DNA of 64,000 nucleotides from Sphingomonas edaphi (GTDB taxonomy: Bacteria > Pseudomonadota > Alphaproteobacteria > Sphingomonadales > Sphingomonadaceae): positions 806,001-870,000 of the forward strand of contig NZ_QXTF01000001.1 of assembly GCF_003583725.1 (NCBI RefSeq), written 5' to 3'. Shown piece by piece: positions 35,060-44,470 of this stretch. Within the stretch, counting starts at the first letter, position 1; every line of letters begins with the position of its first letter. The notes under the pieces were generated by a model. It had not been told where the DNA came from. It did no database searches and saw nothing but the letters and a program-made list of their open reading frames with translations. The position numbers and the translations under genes are program-made.

Positions 35060-36253
35060 ATGATGATACGCAAACCCATGATCATTTCCGCCACCTTCGC
35101 CTTGCTGTCGGTGATGCCGGTAACCACCGCCTGCGCCCAAGAACTGCCGACACCAAAGATCAGCTGGACTGCGCAGCAGGCGCCGGTCCCGTTCGAGCTT
35201 TTTCGCGGTAACCGCGTCGTGGTGCGTGGCAGCATCAACGGTCACGCCGAGGAATTCATCCTCGACACAGGGGCCAGCGCGACGACGATCGACCGCTCCT
35301 ATGCGAAATCAATCGGCCTGCCGCCGGGCACGAAAGTCGAAGGGCGCGGCGCCGGCGGCCCCATCGAGGCCGAGATCGTTCCCAACGTTACCCTGGAAAT
35401 CGGCGGAATGCGGTTCGAGGGCTTAACCGTCGCGGTGATGGACTTGCAGCCGGTAGCGCAGGCGATCGGGCGTCCGATGCCGGTCATCGTCGGCGGCGAA
35501 CTGTTCAACAATGCCGCGGTCAGCATCGATTGGGATGCGCGGACACTGACGTTTGCGCCATCGGGAGAGTTCGTGCCAACCCCTGACGCCCGTGAGGTCA
35601 AGCTGACCCGCAAGGGACCTTTCCACTATGTCGATGTGTCCGTCGCCGGGCTTTCCGTCACCAGCGCGCTGTTCGACCTCGGCAATGGCGGGACCATCTC
35701 GCTCCCCAGTGACTATTGGACGAAGCAGGAAGCACTAACGAAGTTGCCTTATGCGGATTCGCAGCGCGGGGGCGTCGGCGGGATGCGGCCCGCCCGCGCG
35801 GTGACTCTGCCGACCGCGACGTTCGGCGGGAAAACGTTCCGCGACGTCCCGGCGATCCTGGGTCCCGACAGCGAAAATAAGGAAGCGGCTCACGACAGCA
35901 ATGTTGGCATCGGCCTGTTGCGGCAGTTCAAGGTCACACTCGACCTTGGCCAGTCGCGCCTCTTCCTGACGCCCCTGGCCTCCCCACCGGCATTCCAGCG
36001 CGATCGAGCAGGGGTGATGGGGCACCGGACCGACGGCGGCCTGAAAGCCAGGTTCGTTTCGCCGCAGGGCCCAGCCTACAAGGCAGGCCTGCGCACCGAC
36101 GACATGATCGTCAGCGTCAATGGCGCGAGGACGGACGCGGCATTCTTCAAGTCGGACCAGCTGAATTGGGCGCAGGGCGCGCCGGGAACTCCGGTTGAAT
36201 TGGCGCTGGCCGATGGCCGGGTATTGCGTTTTGCCCTGGTCGACTATTTCTAG
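35060..36253 (+). CDS. Exported retropepsin-like aspartyl protease with PDZ domain
   Basis: A 397-residue protein with a signal peptide ending near residue 26 (TTACAQ). The first retropepsin-like domain has the active-site motif LDTGAS (D69-T70-G71). A second, weaker copy has FDLGNGG (D206-L207-G208), with Leu in place of Thr. A PDZ domain fills about residues 315-390 (GPAYKAGLRTDDMIVSVNG). Proteins of this plan are periplasmic or envelope proteases of unknown substrate. An ATG one codon downstream is an alternative start. It is divergent from the DUF2975 operon. Confidence 0.82.
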   Translation: MMIRKPMIISATFALLSVMPVTTACAQELPTPKISWTAQQAPVPFELFRGNRVVVRGSINGHAEEFILDTGASATTIDRSYAKSIGLPPGTKVEGRGAGGPIEAEIVPNVTLEIGGMRFEGLTVAVMDLQPVAQAIGRPMPVIVGGELFNNAAVSIDWDARTLTFAPSGEFVPTPDAREVKLTRKGPFHYVDVSVAGLSVTSALFDLGNGGTISLPSDYWTKQEALTKLPYADSQRGGVGGMRPARAVTLPTATFGGKTFRDVPAILGPDSENKEAAHDSNVGIGLLRQFKVTLDLGQSRLFLTPLASPPAFQRDRAGVMGHRTDGGLKARFVSPQGPAYKAGLRTDDMIVSVNGARTDAAFFKSDQLNWAQGAPGTPVELALADGRVLRFALVDYF

Positions 36254-36321
36254 GGCCGTCCGGCCTTGTCAGGAGCCGGGAGTTGCCGCAATTGGCCAGG
36301 TCAATCGCAGCAAGCTCCCGG

Positions 36322-37272
36322 ATGACTGACATGGCTTCTTCCACCACCCCGCGCCTCGTGACCGTCTTCGGCGGCGGCGGATTTATCGGCCGCTATGTGG
36401 TCGAGGCCCTGCTTAAGGCGGGCGCTCGCGTTCGCGTAGCGGAGCGGGATCCGCGCAAGGCCTGGTACCTGCAGCCGCTCGGCAGCGTCGGCCAGTTTGC
36501 GGCGGTCGCTGCGGACCTCCGCCGTCCAGAGACCGTGCGCCGTGCCCTCGAAGGCGCCAATGCGGTCATCAACTTAGTCGGAGTATTCGACGGTGACCTC
36601 GACGCCATCCACGTCGAAGGAGCGAAGCACGCGGCCGCTGAAGCCGCCGCGACCGGCGCGTCCGCCTTTGTCCAGGTGAGCGCGATCGGCGCCGACCAGG
36701 CCAGCGAATCGAACTATGGCCGCACAAAGGGCCTGGGCGAACAGGCGGTGCGCGATGCTTTCCCGAATGCGACGATTATCCGACCCAGCGTAGTGTTCGG
36801 GCCAGAGGACGAGTTCACCAATCGCTTCGCGTCGATAGCGAGATTCCCCTTCCTCCCGGTCATCGCACCCGACCGGAATTTCCAGCCGCTGTTCGCGCGC
36901 GACCTTGGCCGGGCCATTGCGGCCGCGGCGCTGGACCCCAAGGCTCACGGCGGTAAAACCTATGAGCTTGCCGGTCCGGACGTCATGTCCATGCGCGACA
37001 TCAACCGGCGTGTCGCCGAAATGGCCGGCCACCGGCCCGAGATCGTCGATGTGCCCGATTTCGCGGCGAATGGCCTTTCGATGCTGGGCTTCCTGCCGGG
37101 CGCGCCGCTGACCCGCGACCAATGGATCATGTTGCAGAAAGACAATGTCGCTTCCGGCAGCCTGCCGGGGTTCAAGGACTTCGGGATCGTACCGACGTCG
37201 CTCGACGCCGCGGCGCCGGAATGGCTCGGCCGCTTCCGCAAGGGTGGCCGCTTCGCCCCCCGCGCCACCTGA
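36322..37272 (+). CDS. NAD(P)-binding epimerase, complex I NDUFA9-like
   Basis: A 316-residue atypical short-chain dehydrogenase. The Rossmann motif is VTVFGGGGFIGRYV. The NVVG-type segment (VINLVGVFDG), VSAIGADQAS and YGRTKGLGE are typical of the group related to the complex I NDUFA9 subunit. This group often binds NADPH tightly without known catalysis. Candidate starts are ATGs at 36322 and 36331, neither with a strong ribosome-binding site. It lies 24 bases before uppP and may share its transcript. Confidence 0.82.
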   Translation: MTDMASSTTPRLVTVFGGGGFIGRYVVEALLKAGARVRVAERDPRKAWYLQPLGSVGQFAAVAADLRRPETVRRALEGANAVINLVGVFDGDLDAIHVEGAKHAAAEAAATGASAFVQVSAIGADQASESNYGRTKGLGEQAVRDAFPNATIIRPSVVFGPEDEFTNRFASIARFPFLPVIAPDRNFQPLFARDLGRAIAAAALDPKAHGGKTYELAGPDVMSMRDINRRVAEMAGHRPEIVDVPDFAANGLSMLGFLPGAPLTRDQWIMLQKDNVASGSLPGFKDFGIVPTSLDAAAPEWLGRFRKGGRFAPRAT

Positions 37273-37296
37273 TTAACCGCAAGTAGCGAGAAAAGC

Positions 37297-38097
37297 GTGC
37301 CCATCCTCCTGCTCGTCATCATCCTCGGCATCGTCGAGGGCCTGACCGAATATCTCCCCGTCTCTTCCACGGGTCACCTAATCCTCGCCACGGAACTGCT
37401 GGGCTATGACGCGGACAAGTGGGCGCTGTTCAACATCGCCATCCAGCCAGGCGCGATCCTTGCCATCGTTGTCCTCTACTGGCGGACCTTCATCGACGTC
37501 CTCATCGGCCTGTCGAAGCGCGATCCGTCGTCCTTCGCCTTCGTCCGCAACCTGCTGGTCGCTTTCATCCCGGCCGTGGTAATCGGTCTGGCCATCGGCG
37601 ATTATATCGAGCTGTTGCTTGGCAATGCGATCGTCGTCGCCTGGTCGCTGATCATCGGCGGCTTCGCCATTTTGCTAATCGAGCGGGTTGCCAAACCAAC
37701 CGATCATGGCGGTGTCGCCAATGTCACCTTCCGTCACTCGGTCGGCATCGGCCTGATCCAGTGTCTGGCGATGATTCCGGGCGTTAGTCGATCCGGCGCG
37801 ACCATCCTGGGCGCGATGGCGATGGGCGTCGACCGCAAGACGGCGGCCGAATTCAGCTTCTTCCTGGCAGTCCCGACGCTGACCGGCGCAACCGCCCTCC
37901 AACTTTACAAGCATGGAGCGACAATGGAGCCCGGAATGACGGCCTGGATCCTGCTCGGTAGCTTGGTGTCTTTCATCGTCGCGGTCGTGGTCGTGAAGGC
38001 GTTTGTCGCGATCATCCAGCGCTACGGCTTCGCGCCATTCGCTTGGTACCGCATCGTCGCGGGGTCAGCGGCGCTAGTCTGGCTTGCACTGCGCTAA
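37297..38097 (+). CDS. uppP: Undecaprenyl-diphosphatase UppP (BacA)
   Basis: A 266-residue integral membrane enzyme that recycles undecaprenyl pyrophosphate to the monophosphate carrier used for peptidoglycan synthesis. The two active-site regions are present: GLTEYLPVSSTGHL (residues 11-24) and PGVSRSGATI in the second half. The start is GTG. About eight hydrophobic helices are visible. Higher dosage of this enzyme gives bacitracin resistance in other bacteria. Confidence 0.95.
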   Translation: MPILLLVIILGIVEGLTEYLPVSSTGHLILATELLGYDADKWALFNIAIQPGAILAIVVLYWRTFIDVLIGLSKRDPSSFAFVRNLLVAFIPAVVIGLAIGDYIELLLGNAIVVAWSLIIGGFAILLIERVAKPTDHGGVANVTFRHSVGIGLIQCLAMIPGVSRSGATILGAMAMGVDRKTAAEFSFFLAVPTLTGATALQLYKHGATMEPGMTAWILLGSLVSFIVAVVVVKAFVAIIQRYGFAPFAWYRIVAGSAALVWLALR

Positions 38098-38161
38098 TTC
38101 AAGCCATTGACGAATAAGCGATAATCGCCATCCTACAGGGCGACTCGCCTGGAGAGATGTG

Positions 38162-38587
38162 ATGCGCGACCTGCTTGTTGCCCTGCCGATCCTGCTTGTT
38201 GCCGCCCCTGCCTATGCTGCGCCCGCACCTGCGCCACAGCTTCCGCCTGAGTTCAGCGATCCCGCCATGGCCGACAAGCTAGGCCGCGCTGCCGGCGTCC
38301 TGACCCGCTCACTGATGGACCTCCCGATCGGCGAGATGGAAGCCGCGCTGGAAGGTCGTCCAGTAACCGCTGCCGACCGCTCGCGCCGGGTCCGCGACAG
38401 CGTCAACGACCCCTATCTCGAGCAGCGGGTCGCCACCGTAGCGGCGCAATCCGGACGCACCATGCAATCGGCGACCAAGACGCTTGTCTCCTCGTTGCCG
38501 GCCATCATGGGCGCCTTGGGGCAAATAGAGGAGCAGCTGGAGCGGGCCGTCGCGAACCTGCCAGACCCGACCTACCCCCGCCGGTAA
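38162..38587 (+). CDS. Small exported protein, unknown function
   Basis: A 141-residue protein with a signal peptide (MRDLLVALPILLVAAPAYA) and a Pro/Ala stretch just after it. The remainder is helical and charged with no cysteine. A GGAGAGATGTG ribosome-binding region precedes the ATG; a GTG one codon earlier is an alternative start. No family is recognised. It lies between uppP and fzlA on the same strand. Confidence 0.65.
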   Translation: MRDLLVALPILLVAAPAYAAPAPAPQLPPEFSDPAMADKLGRAAGVLTRSLMDLPIGEMEAALEGRPVTAADRSRRVRDSVNDPYLEQRVATVAAQSGRTMQSATKTLVSSLPAIMGALGQIEEQLERAVANLPDPTYPRR

Positions 38588-38643
38588 ATTTTTGTTTGCG
38601 CGCGGTGGACTAGCCCCGCCCGCTCGCTAAAGCTGCCCCTCCC

Positions 38644-39315
38644 ATGTGGCAGCTGTTCCAATTCCCCCTTTGCCCCTTTTCCCGCAAGGTCCGCCTCGTG
38701 CTTGGCGAAAAAGGCGTGGCGCACGAGCTGGTGCGTGAGAATCCGTGGGAACGACGCGACGAGTTCATCGACCTTAATCCAGCGGGCGAGACGCCTGTAC
38801 TGGTCGACAGCAACGCGGGCGTTACCTTGATCGGTAGCCAGCCGATCGTCGAGTATTTTGAAGAGACCGTCGACAAGATGCCGATGATCCACGGCAATGC
38901 CGCCGCGCGGGCTGAAATTCGCCGGCTGACCGAATGGTTCGACGAGAAATTATTCCGGGAAGTGGTCGAGCCGCTGATGCACGAGCGAATGCGGAAACGG
39001 CTGGTCAGCCGTGAATCGCCCGATACGCGCGTCCTTCGCGAAGCGATGCGGATCGCCAATGGTCACCTCGATTATCTTGATTACCTGCTCGACCACCGCC
39101 GCTGGGTGGCCGGCGCGGGGTTGAGCCTCGCCGACTTCGCGGCGGCGGCACACCTCAGCGTGATCGATTATCTCGGTGCTCTGGACTGGCGCGGGCATAA
39201 ACAGACCAAGGACTGGTATGCCGTCATGAAGTCACGCCCTGCGTTCCGGCCCTTGCTCGGGGAACGTATGGAAGTCATTGTTCCTCCGTCGCACTACGAC
39301 AAAGTTGATTTTTAA
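38644..39315 (+). CDS. fzlA: GST-like FtsZ-binding protein FzlA
   Basis: A 223-residue glutathione-S-transferase-like protein. The N-terminal thioredoxin-like half has FQFPLCPFSRKVRLVLGEK and NPAGETPVLVD, and the all-helical C-terminal half has the GLSLADFAAAAHL motif. The C-terminal tail ends PPSHYDKVDF, which resembles the conserved tail of Caulobacter FzlA. That protein binds FtsZ filaments and is required for constriction, and it lacks ordinary glutathione chemistry. An ordinary GST is the alternative. The proposed role is in the cytoplasm at the division site. Confidence 0.75.
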   Translation: MWQLFQFPLCPFSRKVRLVLGEKGVAHELVRENPWERRDEFIDLNPAGETPVLVDSNAGVTLIGSQPIVEYFEETVDKMPMIHGNAAARAEIRRLTEWFDEKLFREVVEPLMHERMRKRLVSRESPDTRVLREAMRIANGHLDYLDYLLDHRRWVAGAGLSLADFAAAAHLSVIDYLGALDWRGHKQTKDWYAVMKSRPAFRPLLGERMEVIVPPSHYDKVDF

Positions 39316-39455
39316 GACGCGGGCTTCACCAACGCGGCGAAGCGCGCCCTTCAAAATTCTCCGGAAGGAAATTTCCAGCGGCAAGCCGGCCAGCATCGGC
39401 TACAGCTCTTCCGGTGGCGGCATGTCCGAATATTTCGGCGGGGGCGGCTAGGGTG

Positions 39456-40175
39456 TCAGGCCCGAGTCGCGGCTATAAGGTAATTTAGCTTCGTATCTTC
39501 ACTGAGATGGAGCCCGCGCGTCGGGCTGATCGCGATTCCCTCCACATCGACGACCTGCATTCCAGCTTGGGCCAGCAGGCCGCGCATCGCCTCGGGGTAA
39601 ATGAACTTGTCGAAATCGTGGGTGCCCTTGGGAATTTGGCCAAACCCTTCCGCTAGCGTGATGGTCAGCAGTTTTGACCAAGCCGTCCTGTTGGGCGTCG
39701 AAAGGATCAGCAGCCCGTCGGGCTTTACCCGATCCGCCAGCGCGCTGATGAACGCCTGCGGGTCGGCAACATGCTCGATCACCTCCATTGAGGTGACGAG
39801 ATCATATTGGCCGCCGAGCGCCTCGACGCCGCAGGCTCGGTAGTCGATCGCCAGCCCCGCACCCGAAGCATGGGTGCGCGCGGCCTCGATCAGCTCCGGC
39901 GCGGCGTCGACCGCCGTCACTTGGGCACCTAGGCGCGCCAACGGCTCCGCCAGTAGGCCGGCACCGCAGCCGACATCCAGCGCAGACTTCCCTTCGAGCG
40001 GGCGGAAGCCATGCTCGTCGGCCTGCCAATGCTGGTCAATCATGTCGCGGACGTAGGCTAGCCGTACGGGATTCAGTTTGTGGAGCATCGCCGACGCACC
40101 ATTCGGGTCCCACCAATCGGCTGCCATTGCGCCGAAATGCTCGGCTTCGCGATCAACGATGCTTGTCTTGGCCAT
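39456..40175 (-). CDS. ubiG: 3-demethylubiquinol 3-O-methyltransferase UbiG
   Basis: A 239-residue class I methyltransferase for both O-methylations of ubiquinone synthesis. The S-adenosylmethionine motif is ALDVGCGAGLL (residues 65-75), and VTSMEVIEHV and LILSTPNRT follow in the expected places. The N-terminus (EAEHFGAMAADWWDPNG) is diagnostic for UbiG. It is divergent from lysC, with 45 bases between the starts. Confidence 0.95.
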   Translation of the reverse strand: MAKTSIVDREAEHFGAMAADWWDPNGASAMLHKLNPVRLAYVRDMIDQHWQADEHGFRPLEGKSALDVGCGAGLLAEPLARLGAQVTAVDAAPELIEAARTHASGAGLAIDYRACGVEALGGQYDLVTSMEVIEHVADPQAFISALADRVKPDGLLILSTPNRTAWSKLLTITLAEGFGQIPKGTHDFDKFIYPEAMRGLLAQAGMQVVDVEGIAISPTRGLHLSEDTKLNYLIAATRA

Positions 40176-40220
40176 GCCGCCTTCCTAACAGGACGCGGCC
40201 ATTTCAGCCAAGGACCCGCA

Positions 40221-41456
40221 TTGCCTCGCATCGTCATGAAATTCGGGGGAACGTCGATGGCCGGGATCGAGCGGATTCGCTCCGTCGCCGCCCGCGTCAA
40301 GCGAGAGGTAGAGGCTGGCAACCAGGTACTCGTAGTAGTTTCCGCCATGGCGGGCGAGACCGACCGTCTGGTGCAGCTATGCCGCGAAGCCGCCGCGCTC
40401 CACGACCCGAAGGAATACGATGTCGTCGTCGCCAGCGGGGAGCAAGTGACCGCGGGCCTGCTGGCGATGACCTTGCAGAATATGGGCGTGAGGGCGCGCA
40501 GCTTCATGGGCTGGCAACTCGTCCGCGCGTCCGGGATCCATGGCAATGCTCGTGTCGATGCCATCGAAGGCGCCATGCTGGACGAAGCGCTGAACGGATC
40601 TACCGTCGCGGTCATTCCCGGGTTCCAAGGCGTTAGCGAGGACGGCCGCGTGGCCACATTGGGCCGGGGCGGGTCGGACACGTCAGCAGTTGCGATCGCC
40701 GCCGGGGTCAAGGCCGACCGATGTGACATCTACACAGACGTCGACGGCGTCTACACGACCGACCCGCGCATCGTCCCGAGGGCGCGCAAGCTGACCCGGA
40801 TTACGTTCGAGGAAATGCTGGAACTGGCTGGGGTCGGTGCGAAGGTGCTGCAAGTACGCAGCGTAGGCCTTGCCATGCGTGAGAATATGCCGCTGCGCGT
40901 ACTGACCGCATTCGACGATTTGCCCGGGACCGAGATCGTCCCGGAACTGGGGGAAGAGGATATGGAACGAAACGCGATTGCCGGCATCGCGGCGGATCGC
41001 AACGAGGCGCGCATCACGCTAACCGGTATTGCCGACAAGCCCGGCACGGTCGCGTCGGTGATGGGACCGCTAGCTGCCTCTGGAATCCACGTTGACATGA
41101 TCGTCCACGCCGCCACCGTTGGCGCCGGTTCAAGCGACCTAACCTTTACCGTTCCGCGCGCGTCGCTGGCTCAGGCGGTCAGCGCCATTGAATCGAGCGG
41201 GGCCGTTGGTAACGGCCGCATCCTGACCGACGACAAGGTCGCCAAGGTTTCGATCGTCGGCGTCGGCATCCGATCCAACCCGGAGCTCGCAGCGAAAATG
41301 TTCGACACGCTCGCCGAGCGTTCCATCAACCTGCTCGCGGTCAGTGCGAGCGAAATCAAGGTCAGCGTGCTGGTCGCCGAAGAGGAAATGGAGCTCTCCG
41401 TGCGCGTTCTCCACACGGCCTTCGGGCTCGATGCGCCCCAGGGAGAAGCAGCATGA
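40221..41456 (+). CDS. lysC: Aspartate kinase LysC
   Basis: A 411-residue kinase for the first step of the lysine, threonine and methionine pathway. The start is taken as TTG at 40221: it gives the usual N-terminus (PRIVMKFGGTSMAG) and has AAGGA six bases upstream; an ATG at 40236 would remove the first strand. KFGGTSM and GRGGSDTSAVAIAA mark the kinase domain. Two ACT domains at the C-terminus (from about residue 265) should give feedback control by lysine and threonine. The stop overlaps the next gene by four bases. Confidence 0.94.
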   Translation: MPRIVMKFGGTSMAGIERIRSVAARVKREVEAGNQVLVVVSAMAGETDRLVQLCREAAALHDPKEYDVVVASGEQVTAGLLAMTLQNMGVRARSFMGWQLVRASGIHGNARVDAIEGAMLDEALNGSTVAVIPGFQGVSEDGRVATLGRGGSDTSAVAIAAGVKADRCDIYTDVDGVYTTDPRIVPRARKLTRITFEEMLELAGVGAKVLQVRSVGLAMRENMPLRVLTAFDDLPGTEIVPELGEEDMERNAIAGIAADRNEARITLTGIADKPGTVASVMGPLAASGIHVDMIVHAATVGAGSSDLTFTVPRASLAQAVSAIESSGAVGNGRILTDDKVAKVSIVGVGIRSNPELAAKMFDTLAERSINLLAVSASEIKVSVLVAEEEMELSVRVLHTAFGLDAPQGEAA

Positions 41457-42511
41457 GCGGCGAAGGCATGATCGCGGAAACCCGGAGTGTCCACGGCGAT
41501 GCCGGAATGATCCGCCTGAAGGATTTGATGCAGCGCGGCACCGATTTCCTCGGCACCGAGTGGGCGATCCTAGGTGGAGCGATGAGCTGGATCAGTGAAC
41601 GGCACCTCGTCGCCGCGATCAGCAATGCCGGCGGCTTCGGGGTCATTGCCTGCGGCGCCATGAGCCCGGAACTGCTCGATGCCGAAATCGCCGCCACGAA
41701 GGAGCGCACGGCCAAGCCGTTTGGCGTAAACCTCATCACCATGCATCCGCAGCTTAATGAACTGATCGACGTCTGCGCCAAGAATGACGTCGGCCATGTC
41801 GTGCTGGCCGGCGGTTTGCCACCGGGTGGCGCAATAGAGCGGATCAAGGCTAGCGGCGCCCGGCTGATCGCCTTCGCGCCTGCGCTTGCGCTGGCCAAGA
41901 AGCTGATCCGGTCCGGCGCGGACGCGCTGGTTATCGAGGGCATGGAAGCGGGAGGCCACATTGGCCCGGTGTCGACCAGCGTCCTGGCGCAGGAAATCCT
42001 GCCGCATGTGGCGGCCGACATTCCGGTTTTTGTGGCTGGCGGGATCGGTCGGGGCGAGGCGATCGCCGCCTATCTGGAAATGGGCGCGGTCGGCGTCCAG
42101 CTCGGCACCCGCTTCGTCTGCGCCCACGAATGCATCGCGCACGAGAATTTCAAAAAGGCCTTCTTGCGCGCTTCCGCCCGGGACGCCATCCCCTCGGTGC
42201 AGATTGACCCCCGCCTACCCGTCATTCCGGTCCGCGCACTTAAGAACCGCGAGATGGAGAATTTCGCCGCGAAGCAGCGCGAGGTCGCGCAAAAGCTGGA
42301 CGACGGCTCAATCGAAATGGCCGAGGCGCAGCTCCAGATCGAACATTATTGGGCTGGGGCGCTCCGCCGCGCAGTGATCGACGGCGACGTCGAAAGTGGC
42401 AGCGTCATGGCCGGCCAGTCAGTCGGCATGGTCAAACGGGAAGAGCCCGTTCAGGCCATCATCGACGAACTGGTGGAAGAAGCCGCGGCCGCGTTGGGCA
42501 GCCGCGGCTGA
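41453..42511 (+). CDS. Nitronate monooxygenase-type flavin oxidoreductase
   Basis: A 352-residue TIM-barrel FMN enzyme of the 2-nitropropane dioxygenase/nitronate monooxygenase superfamily. The FMN-site motifs are GMEAGGHIG, VAGGIGRGE and GVQLGTRF. The superfamily includes enoyl-ACP reductase FabK, so the reaction is not certain. Two in-frame ATGs lie 5 and 18 codons after the first. It is translationally coupled to lysC by a four-base overlap, with no known metabolic link, and converges with the gene at 42522. Confidence 0.85.
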   Translation: MSGEGMIAETRSVHGDAGMIRLKDLMQRGTDFLGTEWAILGGAMSWISERHLVAAISNAGGFGVIACGAMSPELLDAEIAATKERTAKPFGVNLITMHPQLNELIDVCAKNDVGHVVLAGGLPPGGAIERIKASGARLIAFAPALALAKKLIRSGADALVIEGMEAGGHIGPVSTSVLAQEILPHVAADIPVFVAGGIGRGEAIAAYLEMGAVGVQLGTRFVCAHECIAHENFKKAFLRASARDAIPSVQIDPRLPVIPVRALKNREMENFAAKQREVAQKLDDGSIEMAEAQLQIEHYWAGALRRAVIDGDVESGSVMAGQSVGMVKREEPVQAIIDELVEEAAAALGSRG

Positions 42512-42521
42512 CACTTCTCAG

Positions 42522-43811
42522 TTAGAACCGCACGGGAACCCGTATTCCGGCTACCATGCTTGGCGCATCCTCGGTCAGGCCGATGCCCACGGTCGAGATG
42601 ATTGAAATCCGGTCCGTGAGAGCGAAAGTTCCGCCAAGGTTCACGAGCCCGATGTTGGCCTGGCTGCCGACGATGATCTGCTCGTCTTCGCCGGCGGGCC
42701 TGATCCTCGCTCGGTTCACGAAACGCTGCGAGTAGGACATGCTGAGGCTGGACCTCTCGTTAAGTGCAAAGGCCACGCCGGCGCCGATCTGGATGGCATC
42801 GCCCATCTTCACCGTGCCCGGCTGTTCGTCCTCGGCTTCATCAATGTCATCGAACTTGCGTTTGAAGTTCCGGAAATAGGTCGCGCTGCCGAACACAACG
42901 AGGGGGTCGATCGTCTTCAGCGCCGATACGCCAAGCGACGCGCCCCAAACGCCGCTGCCCGTCGACAGGTCGGTCGGAATGACAAGATTTCCTTCGCTGC
43001 CTTCGACCTCGACGACTTCCACGCCGAACGGATGTTTGCCCGTCGGCGCCTTCACCCGCGCGGTGAAAACCACGTCGGGGCGGCCGGGGGTTTCCTTCAA
43101 GATGCGATAGCTGGCACCGACACTGATATCGCCAAGCCCATGGTCCTTGACGCTTTTTTCGGTCAGACTCGTTGCCGCCCCGCCGGCGCCACCCGACTGG
43201 AAGTTGGAATAGCGGTAGAGGTACGGCACGTTGACATCGAACTGGAGGCGGTCGGTGAGACCGTAACGCGCCGTCAGGTCGGCCGTGATGATATGCGCCC
43301 GGAGCTGGTCGATGCTGATCCTTCCAAGGAAAATCGAATCCAGCGCCAGAAATCCGTTCAGGTTGATCCGGGCATTGTCGAAATAGGAATAGGTCAGGCC
43401 TGCCTCCAGGCTGAAGCGTCGTCCGGTGATGCCCTGTTGTTGTAGCGTGACGTCCTCGACCGCGGCAGTTGGAGCCGGCGCCTTACGGTCTGGCTCCCCT
43501 CCTTCACCACCTGCGTCCTGGGCAAGAACAACCGTTTCTCCGAACCGCACCGCAGACAGCGAAGAGTTTGCGCCCATGCCGCGCATGTCCGCGGTTTGCG
43601 TATCACTGAGCCGCGACTGCTCGAGAGCCTGCAGCCGCGCCTCCAACGCATCGAGCTTGCGCAACGCTTCAGACTCGCGCGCCTTCAATGCCTCCACCTG
43701 TGCACGAAGCGCATCGACCTCGTCCGCGGGCGCGGCCAATGAAGGGCTTGCCACCATCGCGCCGGCCGCCAAGAGACTGGCCAGCTTCCAGTTCGTTACT
43801 ACCTTCGACAT
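42522..43811 (-). CDS. Coiled-coil outer-membrane beta-barrel protein, FapF-like
   Basis: A 429-residue exported protein. The start at 43811 has a strong GGAGGGGGAA ribosome-binding site; an earlier in-frame start is unlikely. A signal peptide ends near residue 27. Residues about 28-70 form a coiled coil (VDALRAQVEALKAR, LDALEARLQALE). From about residue 130 alternating strands continue to the end, which is a typical outer-membrane C-terminus (VPVRF). FapF of Pseudomonas has this same plan and exports the amyloid subunits, and the neighbours fit. A general phenol-degradation-type porin is the alternative. Confidence 0.7.
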   Translation of the reverse strand: MSKVVTNWKLASLLAAGAMVASPSLAAPADEVDALRAQVEALKARESEALRKLDALEARLQALEQSRLSDTQTADMRGMGANSSLSAVRFGETVVLAQDAGGEGGEPDRKAPAPTAAVEDVTLQQQGITGRRFSLEAGLTYSYFDNARINLNGFLALDSIFLGRISIDQLRAHIITADLTARYGLTDRLQFDVNVPYLYRYSNFQSGGAGGAATSLTEKSVKDHGLGDISVGASYRILKETPGRPDVVFTARVKAPTGKHPFGVEVVEVEGSEGNLVIPTDLSTGSGVWGASLGVSALKTIDPLVVFGSATYFRNFKRKFDDIDEAEDEQPGTVKMGDAIQIGAGVAFALNERSSLSMSYSQRFVNRARIRPAGEDEQIIVGSQANIGLVNLGGTFALTDRISIISTVGIGLTEDAPSMVAGIRVPVRF

Positions 43812-43850
43812 TTCCCCCTCCTTCTCCACTCTACAAAAGGTTGCCACCTC

Positions 43851-44441
43851 TTAGGGGTTGAACAGCATCCACAGGGTCGCGACGTCCGGATCGCCGGTGG
43901 GCTGAAGCTTGGATGATCGCTGGAATTGGAGCAGGGCGGTCTTCAATGCGGGGGTAAGCCGCCCATCGTCCGGCCCTTGGTAAAGCCCCTTTTGCTTCAG
44001 GGCTCTTTGCGCGCGCTGTACGACCGACGCGTAAATGCGTGGGCTATCGGCGCGGGCGGCGATGGGGACACGTTGCGACGGCTCAGTCAGGCGAGTTGGT
44101 TGCAGTGATACCACCAGCCGCTGCACAGTCGTCACCAGCCGCTCCTTCGGCGTCTTCTCGCAATTCTTCGCGATCATTAGTGCGAACGCCGGCCCATCTT
44201 GCCACGGCGAGAGATCGTAGGTGTTCTGCTCGTAGCGGTTGGCCGCCGTGAGATAGCCTTCGATAAATCCGAACATCCGACCGAATTCCTTCGACCCGGA
44301 CGTGCGCGCCGCATTGTATTGGGCGCAGGTCGCCCCTCCGGACCCTTCCACGGCGAATTGGCCCGTCCTAGTATCGGCGTAGGCGGGGACCGACAGAAGG
44401 GCTGCAATCGAAAGCCCAAATCCTGGCAAATATCGGGTCAT
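43851..44441 (-). CDS. Exported protein with C-terminal peptidoglycan-binding-like domain
   Basis: A 196-residue protein with GGGGGAAAG before the ATG and a signal peptide ending at PAYA. Residues about 38-110 contain two cysteines (TCAQYN and NCEKTP) and a helical fold resembling the HdeA/Rap1a type. The C-terminal 60 residues look like a peptidoglycan-binding domain (QRALKQKGLYQGPDDGRLTP, then LLQFQR). It lies 39 bases upstream of the FapF-like gene and 29 after the FapE-like gene, inside the amyloid cluster. It might anchor the export machine to the cell wall; that is inference. Confidence 0.68.
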   Translation of the reverse strand: MTRYLPGFGLSIAALLSVPAYADTRTGQFAVEGSGGATCAQYNAARTSGSKEFGRMFGFIEGYLTAANRYEQNTYDLSPWQDGPAFALMIAKNCEKTPKERLVTTVQRLVVSLQPTRLTEPSQRVPIAARADSPRIYASVVQRAQRALKQKGLYQGPDDGRLTPALKTALLQFQRSSKLQPTGDPDVATLWMLFNP

Positions 44442-44470
44442 GACTTTCCCCCAAGAAGCTCAAGATCCTC

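Noticed and set aside
39305-39451. 48-codon frame after fzlA ending SSSGGGMSEYFGGGG
   Set aside because: It would need a TTG start inside fzlA with no ribosome-binding site. The Gly/Ser-rich end is curious and could be a gene remnant, but nothing supports expression.
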